Below the pieces are notes generated by a model. That model worked only from the letters and a program-made list of their open reading frames with translations. It ran no database searches and had not been told where the DNA came from. This document shows positions 5,989-14,346 of a stretch of 20,312 nucleotides of DNA, one piece after another. Source of the stretch: Treponema sp. UBA3662 (lineage in GTDB: Bacteria > Spirochaetota > Spirochaetia > Treponematales > Treponemataceae). The stretch is from positions 1-20,312 of the forward strand of contig DFJV01000158.1 in the NCBI GenBank assembly GCA_002373205.1, read 5' to 3'. The number at the start of each line of letters is the position of its first letter. Positions within the stretch are counted from its first letter, which is position 1. The translations under genes and the position numbers were made by a program.

Positions 5989-8884
5989 ACGGGTTCAAAG
6001 CCTTCCTTGTCTTTGCCTTTGTAGGAACAGGAATGTCCGTAACAAACTTGGAGCCTATCTCCGGGCTTTCCTGAAGAACAGCATCAACTTTGCCGTCTTT
6101 ATCCGTATCCACCCTTCTTAGGGCCTGGATAGTCCAAGTGTAGGTTCCCTTGGCAAGGGCCCTCTTGGTTTCTACCGGAAGGTTTACAAAGTCTATCACA
6201 TATTCGCTGTTGTCGCCAAGATATTTTTCATAAACTATGTTTCCTTCTTCGTCGTAAATCTTTAGGCCGTAGTCATTGGCCCCGGAAACACCTCTCCAGC
6301 CAAGCCTTATAACCCTCTCGTTGTCCACATTGCTAAGGTAGCGGGTGTCGAACTTTGAAGGGGTTTGGGTAAGGCGGTCAGGGCTGTCCAATGGCGGAAC
6401 TGGAAGAACCGTAAAGTAACCCTTGTAGCGGCTGTCCGTGCTTGAGATGTCTATGCCGTCCGTGGTTTTTGCGTATACAATAACCTCGTACTTGCCGCTC
6501 CGCAAACCTTCGCCAGAATTGGAAAGGCGGACGCTTCTGGGCGCAACCCTAATGCCCTTTGCCATCTGCTCGTCCGTGGGGAACTTCATTACAACCTTGG
6601 GCTTCTTTAGGTCTGTGCGGATAACCACAATCTGGGCAGAAGCAGGAGGCTCTTCGCTGGTCCACGAAACATAGGGCGGATTGTAGATAGCCTCAAAACC
6701 GTCTATTCTTGCCCCCTTGGCAGGCAGCGTTACGTTAACAGGGTGCAGCTTTGCCAAAAGGAAGGAGCTCTTCATAAGCCTACCCGTCATCCTTGTCTTT
6801 ACACCTGGAACCGCATTGGAAAGAGCCTGAATTTCTATAGTATAGTTCTGCTTGTCCACAAAGCCCGGAGCAGAATACATGTTTACGTTAACGCTAGTTC
6901 CATATACCACGTCTTTGTAAAGGGGAACGTTGCCTCCCTGGGGGAAAATCTCTATGCGGTAGTAGTCAGCACCGTCAACAGGCCGCCACTTAAGGTTGTA
7001 GAGCCTGCCTTCGCGTACGACAGCCTTGCCATTGTCTAAAGGATCTATCATCTCCGTAGCAGGAAGACTGTCTACAACAGAGAAAGACTTTGGCCTTGCT
7101 TCCAGCGTAGAAGATGAACTTTTGGAAACAATGCGCCAGTAGTATTTGCCAAGGGCAAGATCCCTTACCCTGGTGCTGCTTCCGCTAACTTCCGCAGAAT
7201 AGACAATATTGTTGAATGAAGGATCCCTCGCAACCTGAATTTCCGTGGTAAAGGTCTGGGGCAGGTTCTTCTTCCAAGAGAAGGTAAGGTCTGGCAAAAG
7301 GTTCTGTGCCACCATGTATCCTTCAGCCGGTTCTATTATGTGCTGATCAAGGCTTCCGTCCTGGGCGTAGAAAGACCTGGGCTTTGCCCTTTGCGAAACT
7401 TCCCCGTCCCTGTCCTTGGCTTCTACGGTCCAGTACCATTTTCCGTCTGCAAGCTTTTCGTCTGCTGGAAGGACAAAGAAATTCTTTGTGGTCTCTATCT
7501 TCTTAACATCCGCTTCCATATTCGGGTCGCGCGAAAGGATTATGGTGTAGCTCTTAGCCTCTGGGTCTGCCTTCCAAGAGAAATTCAGTCCCCTTTCTCC
7601 GGAAGAATTTACCGTACTGTTTTCTGCCGGAACTGCAAGAACTGGAACTTCCATCCTTGACCTCTGCTCAACGGTAAAAAATCCTGTCTCACTGGTCTTT
7701 CCATAGCCAAGGCGGTTAACTGCGTAATAGGGTGTTACCCTCCACCACCAGTTGCCCTTTACCAGGGTAGAAATTATTGCGGAAGTTCCCTCTACGGAAG
7801 TTTCCACATAAGGGTTAGTAAAAGAACTGTTGTCCGCAATTTCAAGCTTGTAGGAAGAAGCCATTGCGCTTTCCGTCCAGATAAGCCTTACAGCAGGACT
7901 CTGGGTTCTGTATGAATATGCATAGTTGTTAACAGGAACGAGCAGCTTTGGTGGCAAGGACTGAATAACCTGCAGCTTGCTCCAAGTAATCACCTTGCCA
8001 GTCTTGGCGGTAGAAAGGTTCCAGTAGTAGGCCCCGCTTTTAAGGGAAACATCCACTGAACCGGACAAGCCTTCCCCCAGCTCCTTATTGGAAGAAGAAA
8101 ACACCTCGCTTAAAAAATTGCGGTCCTTTGCAACGGTAAGCTTTAGGCCGTCCTGCACCCCCTGCCCCGAAACCTTCCATGTAAATGGAATCTTGGCATC
8201 CCCTTCCTCAAAATAAAGAATCTTGGAAGAAGGAGCAGGATTTGTAACAACAATCTGGGTTTTGCCGCCCCCCTCTTCAAGGGAAACGCCCTCCCCTTCT
8301 GTTACGGAAATAGACTCACCGCCGGAAAGGACGCTTGCGTTACCGGAAAGCACCTGTATCTGGTTGCCGCCAGTTGCAACGCTTGCCCCAGGATCTATGG
8401 AAACAAGCATGCCGTTAACCGTAAAGGACATTCCGTGCTCGGCAGCGGAGGAGTCAACAGTTGCGCTTCCATCCCCAATGCTTGCCGTAGCAACTCCGTC
8501 TTCCGTAATAAAAACCTGCGCCATGCTGTTTTCCGCAAGGTCAATGGTGTTTCCGTCGTTAAAATGAATTGTGGCTTCCGAAAGGCTCTCCGTGTGGATT
8601 GTGTCTCCGTTGTATAGCGGCGAATTCTGCCTAAGCCTGTCCCAAATTACGCGGTCTGCAAACTTGCGCTCGGCCGTCTTGTATTTAAAAGTTATTGTGG
8701 CAATAGGAGCCTCATTCACCTTTGTAAGCGAACGGAAAAAGCTCTTGCAGAACATAAAAGCGTTAACCGTTGCCCCAAAAAGGCAAAAAAGCACTGCCAA
8801 AATGAACAGTATGAGAAAAATGGAAGTATTCCTGTCCCTGTCTTTTTCTTTATTTTCTGACTTGGACTTTGTTTTCTTCTGCAT
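5978..8884 (-). CDS. Membrane-anchored FecR-domain protein with about seven fibronectin-III-like repeats
   Basis: 968 residues. A charged cytoplasmic tail (1-19) precedes one membrane segment at about 20-46, placing the rest in the periplasm. Residues of about 80-210 match the FecR domain (LYNGDTIHTESLSEATIHF, then DGNTIDLAENSMAQVF and a glycine-rich VLSGNASVLSGGESISV). About seven Fn3-like units follow, recognisable by the strand GxYYW/GxWWW: GAYYWNL ~285, GNWWWRV ~378, GKWYWTV ~482, GKYYWRI ~580, NYTIEIQ ~682, GKYEVIV ~800 and GTYTWTI ~913. FecR domains classically relay outer-membrane signals across the periplasm. From memory, T. pallidum Tp0483 is a related protein reported to bind fibronectin. 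The gene overlaps the cyclase upstream (8850-8884) and the barrel gene downstream (5978-5988). No FecI-type sigma factor is present. Confidence 0.88.
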   Translation of the reverse strand: MQKKTKSKSENKEKDRDRNTSIFLILFILAVLFCLFGATVNAFMFCKSFFRSLTKVNEAPIATITFKYKTAERKFADRVIWDRLRQNSPLYNGDTIHTESLSEATIHFNDGNTIDLAENSMAQVFITEDGVATASIGDGSATVDSSAAEHGMSFTVNGMLVSIDPGASVATGGNQIQVLSGNASVLSGGESISVTEGEGVSLEEGGGKTQIVVTNPAPSSKILYFEEGDAKIPFTWKVSGQGVQDGLKLTVAKDRNFLSEVFSSSNKELGEGLSGSVDVSLKSGAYYWNLSTAKTGKVITWSKLQVIQSLPPKLLVPVNNYAYSYRTQSPAVRLIWTESAMASSYKLEIADNSSFTNPYVETSVEGTSAIISTLVKGNWWWRVTPYYAVNRLGYGKTSETGFFTVEQRSRMEVPVLAVPAENSTVNSSGERGLNFSWKADPEAKSYTIILSRDPNMEADVKKIETTKNFFVLPADEKLADGKWYWTVEAKDRDGEVSQRAKPRSFYAQDGSLDQHIIEPAEGYMVAQNLLPDLTFSWKKNLPQTFTTEIQVARDPSFNNIVYSAEVSGSSTRVRDLALGKYYWRIVSKSSSSTLEARPKSFSVVDSLPATEMIDPLDNGKAVVREGRLYNLKWRPVDGADYYRIEIFPQGGNVPLYKDVVYGTSVNVNMYSAPGFVDKQNYTIEIQALSNAVPGVKTRMTGRLMKSSFLLAKLHPVNVTLPAKGARIDGFEAIYNPPYVSWTSEEPPASAQIVVIRTDLKKPKVVMKFPTDEQMAKGIRVAPRSVRLSNSGEGLRSGKYEVIVYAKTTDGIDISSTDSRYKGYFTVLPVPPLDSPDRLTQTPSKFDTRYLSNVDNERVIRLGWRGVSGANDYGLKIYDEEGNIVYEKYLGDNSEYVIDFVNLPVETKRALAKGTYTWTIQALRRVDTDKDGKVDAVLQESPEIGSKFVTDIPVPTKAKTRKALNPYGK

Positions 8885-11189
8885 TCAAATTAACCTTTGC
8901 AAAATCTGGAGTTGGAATTCCAAGCATTTCGCGAACTTCATCCAAAGTTGTTGGACCGTCCGGGCCTACAGCCTTAAGACAATCCGGGTCTGCCACAAAG
9001 TCAGGATTACCCCTGCGGAAAAAAGCCTCAACGTCAAAGGCGGGCATGTTCACCACACCGTAAAAGTGCTGGACACCCTTACCCTTAACGTCAAAATCAA
9101 CCGGAATACGCTCAACGACAATCTCGTAGGGGGCATAATCCTCCCTAATCGTAAAATTGTTGGACGGATTCTTTATGAATTCATCCTTGAGCATATTGTA
9201 GGTAGCTTCCGTAAAGAGAATGTCCGTTCCGCAGGCCTTGTTGGAGCTTTCGGTACGGGATGCAAAGTTTACGGAATCTCCTATGGCGGTATATTCCATC
9301 TTCTCCGAACCGCCCATAATTCCGCAGGTAGCGCGGCCAGTGTTTATACCGCAACCAATGCGGATGTAGGGCTTGAACGAAGCATGGGCATCATTCTCGT
9401 GCTGGGCAGTGTATTCCATTGCGTCCTTGTTGTACTTCATAAGGGCATAGCGCATGGCAATAGTACCCATAACAGCGTTAAGGGCATCCTGCTTTACGTG
9501 TGCAAGATGAACCTTCTGTGCATCAAGACGGACAGGGCTTCCTTCGGGCAGGTGCTCAAATTCAAGGCTGTCCTCCCTCATAAGACCCCAAACCGCCATA
9601 ATTGCGTCGCCTTCAAACTTGTCTATGTTGCCCCCGCTAAGAGAAACACACTCAACCATGCGGGCCATGTAGTCATTCAAAAAGTTAATGATTTCCTTAG
9701 GAGAATCGTCCCCAAACCGCTTGTTAAAACCGTCAGAAATAGAGGTAAAGCCGCGGATGTCGCTAAAGAAAATCGTAATGTCCTTAAGGTGTGGCTCAAA
9801 ATCTATTTCCTTACGGGCTATAGCTTTAGCAACATTCTTGTTTGTAAAGCGGGCAAAGGTGTTCAAAAAGTCAAGCTCGTCCTTGGTGCTCTGGTTAAGA
9901 ACGCCAATCTCGTCCAAACGGTTGGAGCTAAGACGCTTTAGCTGCCTTTCCTCCAGGTCAAAGTTTCCGCTCTGAATCTTGTCCGCAACAATGGCCAGCC
10001 TTCTAAGATGGCGGGAGATTGCATAGCGGCCAAAGAAAAGAATTGCAATTATAGAAAGGAAGAAAACCACAAGCGTAAGGTAGATGTTATTGCGCCTTGT
10101 AGTCTCAACACCTTCAAGAATATAGGCAAGCGGAACAGTCGTAAGAACGGAAATGTCCCCAATAGCAATCTTGCAGTAAGCCCCGTAAAAATCCTTGTGG
10201 GAAACCTCCAGATTTCCAAGCTTCTTTATAAGAAAGTCGTGGTCAGAAATAAAAGTAAAGACTTTTTCCACAAAAGCGCTAAAAGAAAAGAGCTTTTTCT
10301 CCCCCGCAATATCTGCAATCAAAGAAGAAGTGACCAATTCGCCAAGGGCAGGAGCCTCCGGGTCTTCAAAAGGAATCTGCCTGCTGTCCGTCCCGTTCTT
10401 GTTCTGGGTACGCATAATGCGCACAAGGGGATAGTTCCTCATGCTTTCTCCGCGCAAAATCCTTTCGGTAAGCGGATGCACAAGAAGCTCGTCGGAATCA
10501 TTTATAAGAAAGCTGGTGTTGGTGGAATTGGAGCTTATTATTTCCAGTATGGAATCCAGAGAGAAAGTAATGGCACAGGTCTGGTCAAAGCCGTTTTCCT
10601 TGTAAGGGAAAAAGACCGTCATCATGGGAAGGGCAAAAAACGGAGAAGGATTGGTTGCAACCGTCTCTCCCGCACAAGAACGCCTTACAATGGGGGCCGC
10701 AGTCTGCAAAAAAAGGTCCAGAACGGAAGGATCTGCCTCGTGGGTAATAAAAAACTGCTGGTTCAGGATGCTCTGGTTGCGGCTGGCATCGCTACCGTAG
10801 CCCATAATGTTCACGGCCGCAATGTCCGGGTTACGCTCAAAAAAGAAAACCTCCGCCTGGGAAGCAAGAGCCTGGGAAGAATTTCCTGCTGCATTCCTAA
10901 GGTCCAAAAGCTGGAAGACGTTGGAGCGCACGGTGGCAAGCTTGTCCTCCACAGTCTTTGCAATGCGAACGTTGGTAGAAAGGTTTGCATCTTCTGCGGT
11001 ACGGCGCACGTCCTTACCAATAAAATAACTGTTCAGGTAGGTTACAAGACCAAGAGAAACTAAAACTATAAGACCAATAATAAGGGCCAGCTTTACGCCT
11101 ATAGGAAAAAGAACCTTATGCCTGCTTTCAGACTTTTTATTTTTCTTCATTTTACCCATAAAAGTGCCCATTTTTAACCGTGTCTTCAA
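8850..11189 (-). CDS. Membrane class III adenylate cyclase with extracytoplasmic sensor and HAMP domain
   Basis: I choose a TTG start at 11187-11189 (779 residues) because GGAGGAG (complement of 11199-11205) sits 9 nt upstream. In-frame ATGs at 11169-11171 and 11148-11150 lack a good ribosome site, and the GTG at 11205-11207 overlaps the Shine-Dalgarno itself. Order: membrane segment ~26-53, periplasmic sensor region ~54-360 (Cache-like by layout), membrane segment ~366-388, HAMP ~389-440, catalytic domain ~465-690. Catalytic signs are FFSDIRGFTS and KFEGDAIMAVWG (metal Asp residues and substrate Lys) and YTAIGDSVNFASR (adenine-site Thr, transition-state Asn and Arg), which fit ATP to cAMP. 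The GD-to-GCGINTG segment is longer than usual. It is the first gene of a three-gene operon and overlaps the FecR gene by 35 bp. Confidence 0.9.
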   Translation of the reverse strand: MKTRLKMGTFMGKMKKNKKSESRHKVLFPIGVKLALIIGLIVLVSLGLVTYLNSYFIGKDVRRTAEDANLSTNVRIAKTVEDKLATVRSNVFQLLDLRNAAGNSSQALASQAEVFFFERNPDIAAVNIMGYGSDASRNQSILNQQFFITHEADPSVLDLFLQTAAPIVRRSCAGETVATNPSPFFALPMMTVFFPYKENGFDQTCAITFSLDSILEIISSNSTNTSFLINDSDELLVHPLTERILRGESMRNYPLVRIMRTQNKNGTDSRQIPFEDPEAPALGELVTSSLIADIAGEKKLFSFSAFVEKVFTFISDHDFLIKKLGNLEVSHKDFYGAYCKIAIGDISVLTTVPLAYILEGVETTRRNNIYLTLVVFFLSIIAILFFGRYAISRHLRRLAIVADKIQSGNFDLEERQLKRLSSNRLDEIGVLNQSTKDELDFLNTFARFTNKNVAKAIARKEIDFEPHLKDITIFFSDIRGFTSISDGFNKRFGDDSPKEIINFLNDYMARMVECVSLSGGNIDKFEGDAIMAVWGLMREDSLEFEHLPEGSPVRLDAQKVHLAHVKQDALNAVMGTIAMRYALMKYNKDAMEYTAQHENDAHASFKPYIRIGCGINTGRATCGIMGGSEKMEYTAIGDSVNFASRTESSNKACGTDILFTEATYNMLKDEFIKNPSNNFTIREDYAPYEIVVERIPVDFDVKGKGVQHFYGVVNMPAFDVEAFFRRGNPDFVADPDCLKAVGPDGPTTLDEVREMLGIPTPDFAKVNLNAEENKVQVRK

Positions 11190-11205
11190 AAAAAAACACT
11201 CCTCC
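11187..11205 (-). promoter_or_regulatory. Ribosome binding site and T9 tract setting the cyclase start
   Basis: On the minus strand, GGAGGAG (11205-11199) is followed by TG and a run of nine T (11196-11188), whose last two T plus G11187 make the TTG start codon. The run fills the spacer between ribosome site and start, so its length sets the spacing directly. If an ATG downstream is the true start, the tract is only leader. Confidence 0.5.
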
Positions 11206-11229
11206 ACCCTTCTTTATCGGCAAAACTTA

Positions 11230-11246
11230 ACTTTATATTTATACTT
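11230..11246 (-). promoter_or_regulatory. Possible -10 region of the cyclase operon
   Basis: The minus strand has overlapping TATAAA-type boxes (GTATAAATATAAAG) about 30-45 nt upstream of the ribosome site. I see no convincing -35 box at the expected distance. This 290-bp gap also holds the two terminator-like hairpins of the gene pair upstream. Confidence 0.3.
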
Positions 11247-11344
11247 CTTAAAAAACGTAAAATAATCTGAATTTTCTGACTTTTCTGAATTTTTTGGAGC
11301 GTACTGGTTGGTTTACCGCCTGCAATTTTTTCCCTACATCACAG

Positions 11345-11368
11345 AAAAAGGAGCGCCAAGGACGGCGC
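11345..11368 (-). terminator. Terminator-like hairpin after the methylase gene pair
   Basis: On the minus strand GCGCC (11368-11364), a 6-nt loop and GGCGC (11357-11353) are followed by TCC and a TTTTT run (11349-11345). It lies downstream of the hairpin at 11382-11408 and may be a back-up terminator. Confidence 0.45.
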
Positions 11369-11381
11369 ATCAACTGTTAGC

Positions 11382-11408
11382 AAAAAGGTCTGGCAAATTT
11401 TCGCCAGA
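11382..11408 (-). terminator. Rho-independent terminator-like hairpin for the methylase gene pair
   Basis: On the minus strand TCTGGC (11408-11403), an AT-rich loop that can extend the stem, and GCCAGA (11394-11389) are followed by CC and TTTTT (11386-11382). It is about 70 nt after the stop codon of the 362-residue protein and separates that gene pair from the cyclase operon. Confidence 0.5.
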
Positions 11409-11445
11409 AAACTTTCGGGAAAAAGTTGCAGGAGGTCATTTTTTA

Positions 11446-11512
11446 CCCGCTTTCCAGGGTTCCGCTTTCGCTCCATTCCTACGGAACGGCTGCGCCGCCC
11501 TTCCAATCGGGG
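11446..11512 (-). repeat. Foldable interspersed element, copy 1 (overlaps a gene end)
   Basis: Read on the minus strand, CCCGATT (11511-11505) pairs with AAGCGGG (11452-11446) around one mismatch. Inside, AGGG (11501-11498) pairs with CCCT (11459-11456) and TTCCG (11486-11482 complement) with CGGAA (11464-11460 complement), giving three nested helices. The same closing pair and the GATTG..GCGGCGCAG start occur at 14481-14558. It is GC-rich against AT-rich surroundings and supplies the last codons and stop of the neighbouring gene. Confidence 0.6.
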
Positions 11513-12567
11513 CTAGGCTTCTTTTGCAACGGATCAGAAACTTCTATTTTGAAATATGCATAATTGCCTTCCAAATTTTCATTTGGATAAACGAATGCTT
11601 CTATCTCACCTTTTATCTCGGATAGTTCACAATCAAAAGAAATTGTTATTACAGATTTAAACAAATACTCAAGCCCCTTTCTGTATAAGGACATATTATT
11701 GGACGTAAAAAGAGTGTCCAAAGATTCTTTGTTATATCCGGCAGGAAATTCAAAATCATTAAAGCGGAATATCAAATATGTTACATCTTTATCTTTTTTT
11801 ATTTCCGGTTCCGCACTTTGAATTAAATTCTCTTGCCGCTCCCTAAACAAACCGGTATTAGCATAAGCTTTTTGTATCTTAACAATTTGCTCTTCTATAG
11901 CACTGCCCCTAAGCAATACCAAAAGCCCCTTAGACTTTCTTCCTCGATTTGTAATTGCAATGTAGAATTCCTTGGATTCCAGAGTCGGAAGGTTTCTGCA
12001 ATGGGAATCGAACTCAGGAAGTTTTTCATTTTCAAGCGGAATTAAAATTTCTTTATTGTATTTTACAACCTTTTGCCCTGCGATTTTTTCCTCAGGAAAA
12101 ACAAGTTCTTTTGGAAATAATTTTTCAGCGCAGTCTTCCATAAAAGTGTAGTCTTCCCCTAAAACAGAAAGGCATTTTTCTTTATCAGCATGTATACAAG
12201 AGAGTTGGCCTTCAATTTTGTATTCCTGATGATTTTTGTGTATGGCAGCAATTTCTTTGCCCTTTCTAAAGGCCTGAACCTTCAATTCATCGCTGTCAAA
12301 AATCTGTATAGAAATAATGTCTTCATTTATTTTGCACGAAAGTTTTTTTGCAACAGAGGGAATTTCAACATTGTTTTCATCGTAAATACAAAAAGCTGAA
12401 TTTTGTGCCAATGGAAAATATTTTATGCTGACTGTATCATATATTTTTCCAGCTTTTTTTCTTTTTAATGATTCATAGTCTGCATAAACCATAGAATGAT
12501 ACAGCTGCTCAATTTTTTCAAAATCACTTTCATTTTTTACTAGAATAGAATTTAAGAAATATCCCAT
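11479..12567 (-). CDS. Protein of unknown function, 362 residues, downstream of the methylase
   Basis: I do not recognise this family. The ATG at 12565-12567 has AGGAG 8 nt upstream (12576-12580), so translation is well supported. The protein has no signal peptide or membrane segment and looks cytoplasmic, with mixed alpha/beta character and many Lys, Glu and Asn. The N-terminal segment NESDFEKIEQLYHSM is probably helical. I looked for a PD-(D/E)XK or HNH nuclease motif, as a restriction partner would have, and saw none. The gene starts 31 bp after the methylase stop on the same strand, so the two are likely co-transcribed. The coding sequence is visibly more AT-rich than its neighbours. The last residues (PSPDWKGGAAVP) are encoded by a GC-rich interspersed element, which suggests that the original C-terminus was replaced. 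Confidence 0.75.
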   Translation of the reverse strand: MGYFLNSILVKNESDFEKIEQLYHSMVYADYESLKRKKAGKIYDTVSIKYFPLAQNSAFCIYDENNVEIPSVAKKLSCKINEDIISIQIFDSDELKVQAFRKGKEIAAIHKNHQEYKIEGQLSCIHADKEKCLSVLGEDYTFMEDCAEKLFPKELVFPEEKIAGQKVVKYNKEILIPLENEKLPEFDSHCRNLPTLESKEFYIAITNRGRKSKGLLVLLRGSAIEEQIVKIQKAYANTGLFRERQENLIQSAEPEIKKDKDVTYLIFRFNDFEFPAGYNKESLDTLFTSNNMSLYRKGLEYLFKSVITISFDCELSEIKGEIEAFVYPNENLEGNYAYFKIEVSDPLQKKPSPDWKGGAAVP

Positions 12568-12598
12568 TTTTTATTCTCCTACGCACTAGCCTTCCCCA

Positions 12599-14290
12599 TC
12601 AAGTGGCCCAGCGGATTTTGGCTATCTCTTCCACGCGGTCTATTTTTTCTTCTATTAAGTTGTATGCGTCACGGTTGGCGGATTTTAAGCTTCTTACCTT
12701 GCCAAGCCACTTTTCAAAGGCCACGCGGTTCTTTTTGCTTGCGAGCTTTTTTAGCGTAGCAGGAATGAGCTTTGCAAAGGAGCATGAAAGGTCATTTTTT
12801 TCCGAGACCCTCTGCAAAAGCTCCCCAAGTTCCTCTTCTTTTGTTGCACATGCACATGGTAAAAGAAGTGAATAAAGGGCCTTTGCCTCTGATGCAGAAA
12901 GAGTCTCCGTAAGTGAATTTTCCTTGAGCACAAAAAAATCATCTGTCTGCACCTGAATTTTATTTCCGCAAACTTCAAATTCCAAAAATGTCTTTCCGTC
13001 ACTGGAGCAACAAGAAGCGCTGCTTGCCTTTTTTAGCCTTTCCCTGCAAAAGCGCTGCCTGAACAAAAGCAAGAGTTCCTTCTTTGCAAAGATTGACTCT
13101 ATTTCTTCTGCCGACTTTTTGTTGGACTTTCTTGAAGTGTCTATGCAAAGAATAAATTCAATGTCGCTGTTTTGCCTCTTGTTGCTTTGCTTGCCGCCCC
13201 GGTAAGTGGTGTATTCATTTGTAACAACGGAAACGTAGCCCTTCTTCATGCAAATTTCGCACATGGAACTAAAGGGAATAATTCCGTCCGTTGAATAGCT
13301 TACCAGTATGTACTTTGCATCCAGGTTCTGCACAAGGTCTGCAAAATACTGGGTGGCGTCTGCCTTGCTGCAATATGGAGAGCGTGTCTGAACCCAGTCG
13401 TGGCGGATTCCGGCCTTTTCCCTTAGCCTGCCGCTTTCGTTAAGTTCCAGGGAAGGGGCTATAAAGTCCCACTTGGCAATTGTGTTAAGCATAAAATAAT
13501 TGCTGCCGTACTGGTGCTGGTTGTATGGCGGGTCAAGGTAGGCAATGTCTATGCCGCGCAAGTCCTTGGCAAGCTCGTTGGCATTTTCCTTAAAGACGTG
13601 GCAGGGAAAATCAGAATCAATCAGCTGGGGAAAGTGCAGCTCGATGGGGGCCAGAATCCTCTTTAGTGCATCTTTTCCGTGCCCCCCGAATTCCTTGTGG
13701 AAGGCCTTAAAAACCCCGGATGTGTTGGTGTGGGTTGCCGCCTCGTAAAGCAAAAGGGCAAGAAGCAGGGAACGGGCCTTTAAGACGCTTTTGTCCTCCG
13801 AATGGGAAGGATAGTTTTCTTCTATATAATTGCGGATTTTGTCTATGTTAAGGGCGTTCTGCCTGGTGTAAAAAAGGCGCTCGGTTCTAAAGTCTGCCTT
13901 TTCTATGCTGAATTCCTTTGGGGCGTAATACTTTGCAATGAACTGCTTTTTCTTTGCAGGCGCAGGAAGGGAATTTATCTTTTTTAGCAGCGAGCAAAAC
14001 TTTTCTTCTGAGCCAAAAATCTTTTTTATGTCGGACTTGCCAACGGTAAGGAATGCCGTGTTGATTATCTTTGCATAATATTCCCAGTCGTTGCTAAAAA
14101 CCTCAAAGCCCAAAGACTTTGCAAAGCGGGATACTACCCCGCTGCCCGAAAAGGCATCAAAAAACTTAAGCCCCGGCTTTAAGCTGGCCCCGCATTCCTG
14201 CATGGCCTTGTAGATAAGAGTAAGCAGCTTGCGCTTGTTTCCTATGTAGGCAATTATCTGCTCCGTTAAATACGCTGTCCCAAATTCCAT
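12599..14290 (-). CDS. D12-class (Dam-like) N6-adenine DNA methyltransferase with long C-terminal extension
   Basis: 563 residues from the ATG at 14288-14290. An ATG at 14381-14383 gives 31 more residues, but they lie upstream of a good promoter and have no methylase likeness, so I prefer the shorter form. The order of motifs is that of alpha-class enzymes: IGNKRKLL (16-23, motif X), FFDAFSGSG (43-51, S-adenosylmethionine loop), about 200 residues probably holding target recognition, and LDPPYNQHQYG near 252-262 (catalytic DPPY of adenine methylases). The domain ends near 360-375. About 190 further residues are unlike the family core and unassigned. It would methylate adenine at an unknown DNA motif. 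No recognisable endonuclease is adjacent; the next gene (362 residues, 31 bp downstream) is the only candidate partner. Confidence 0.87.
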   Translation of the reverse strand: MEFGTAYLTEQIIAYIGNKRKLLTLIYKAMQECGASLKPGLKFFDAFSGSGVVSRFAKSLGFEVFSNDWEYYAKIINTAFLTVGKSDIKKIFGSEEKFCSLLKKINSLPAPAKKKQFIAKYYAPKEFSIEKADFRTERLFYTRQNALNIDKIRNYIEENYPSHSEDKSVLKARSLLLALLLYEAATHTNTSGVFKAFHKEFGGHGKDALKRILAPIELHFPQLIDSDFPCHVFKENANELAKDLRGIDIAYLDPPYNQHQYGSNYFMLNTIAKWDFIAPSLELNESGRLREKAGIRHDWVQTRSPYCSKADATQYFADLVQNLDAKYILVSYSTDGIIPFSSMCEICMKKGYVSVVTNEYTTYRGGKQSNKRQNSDIEFILCIDTSRKSNKKSAEEIESIFAKKELLLLFRQRFCRERLKKASSASCCSSDGKTFLEFEVCGNKIQVQTDDFFVLKENSLTETLSASEAKALYSLLLPCACATKEEELGELLQRVSEKNDLSCSFAKLIPATLKKLASKKNRVAFEKWLGKVRSLKSANRDAYNLIEEKIDRVEEIAKIRWAT

Positions 14291-14296
14291 TTTCCC

Positions 14297-14325
14297 AGTA
14301 TAGCAAAACGCATCAAATTTAACAA
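14297..14325 (-). promoter_or_regulatory. Predicted promoter giving a leaderless methylase transcript
   Basis: On the minus strand TTGTTA (14325-14320), 17 bp, then TATACT (14302-14297). Only six bases (GGGAAA) separate the -10 box from the ATG at 14290, so transcription would start at or next to the start codon. Confidence 0.5.
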
Positions 14326-14346
14326 TTGACACTTTGTTAAATGAAG

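Noticed and set aside
8571..9941. Long plus-strand open frame (456 codons) across the cyclase and FecR genes
   Set aside because: It lies antisense to two genes with clear domain motifs, and its translation is Lys/Val/Asn-rich without family features or ribosome site.
10008..11063. Plus-strand open frame of 351 codons
   Set aside because: Antisense to the cyclase sensor region; its composition is an antisense artefact and it has no recognisable motif.
11479..12567. Restriction endonuclease partner of the methylase
   Set aside because: Position fits, but I see no PD-(D/E)XK, HNH, GIY-YIG or PLD motif, so I leave the gene as unknown.
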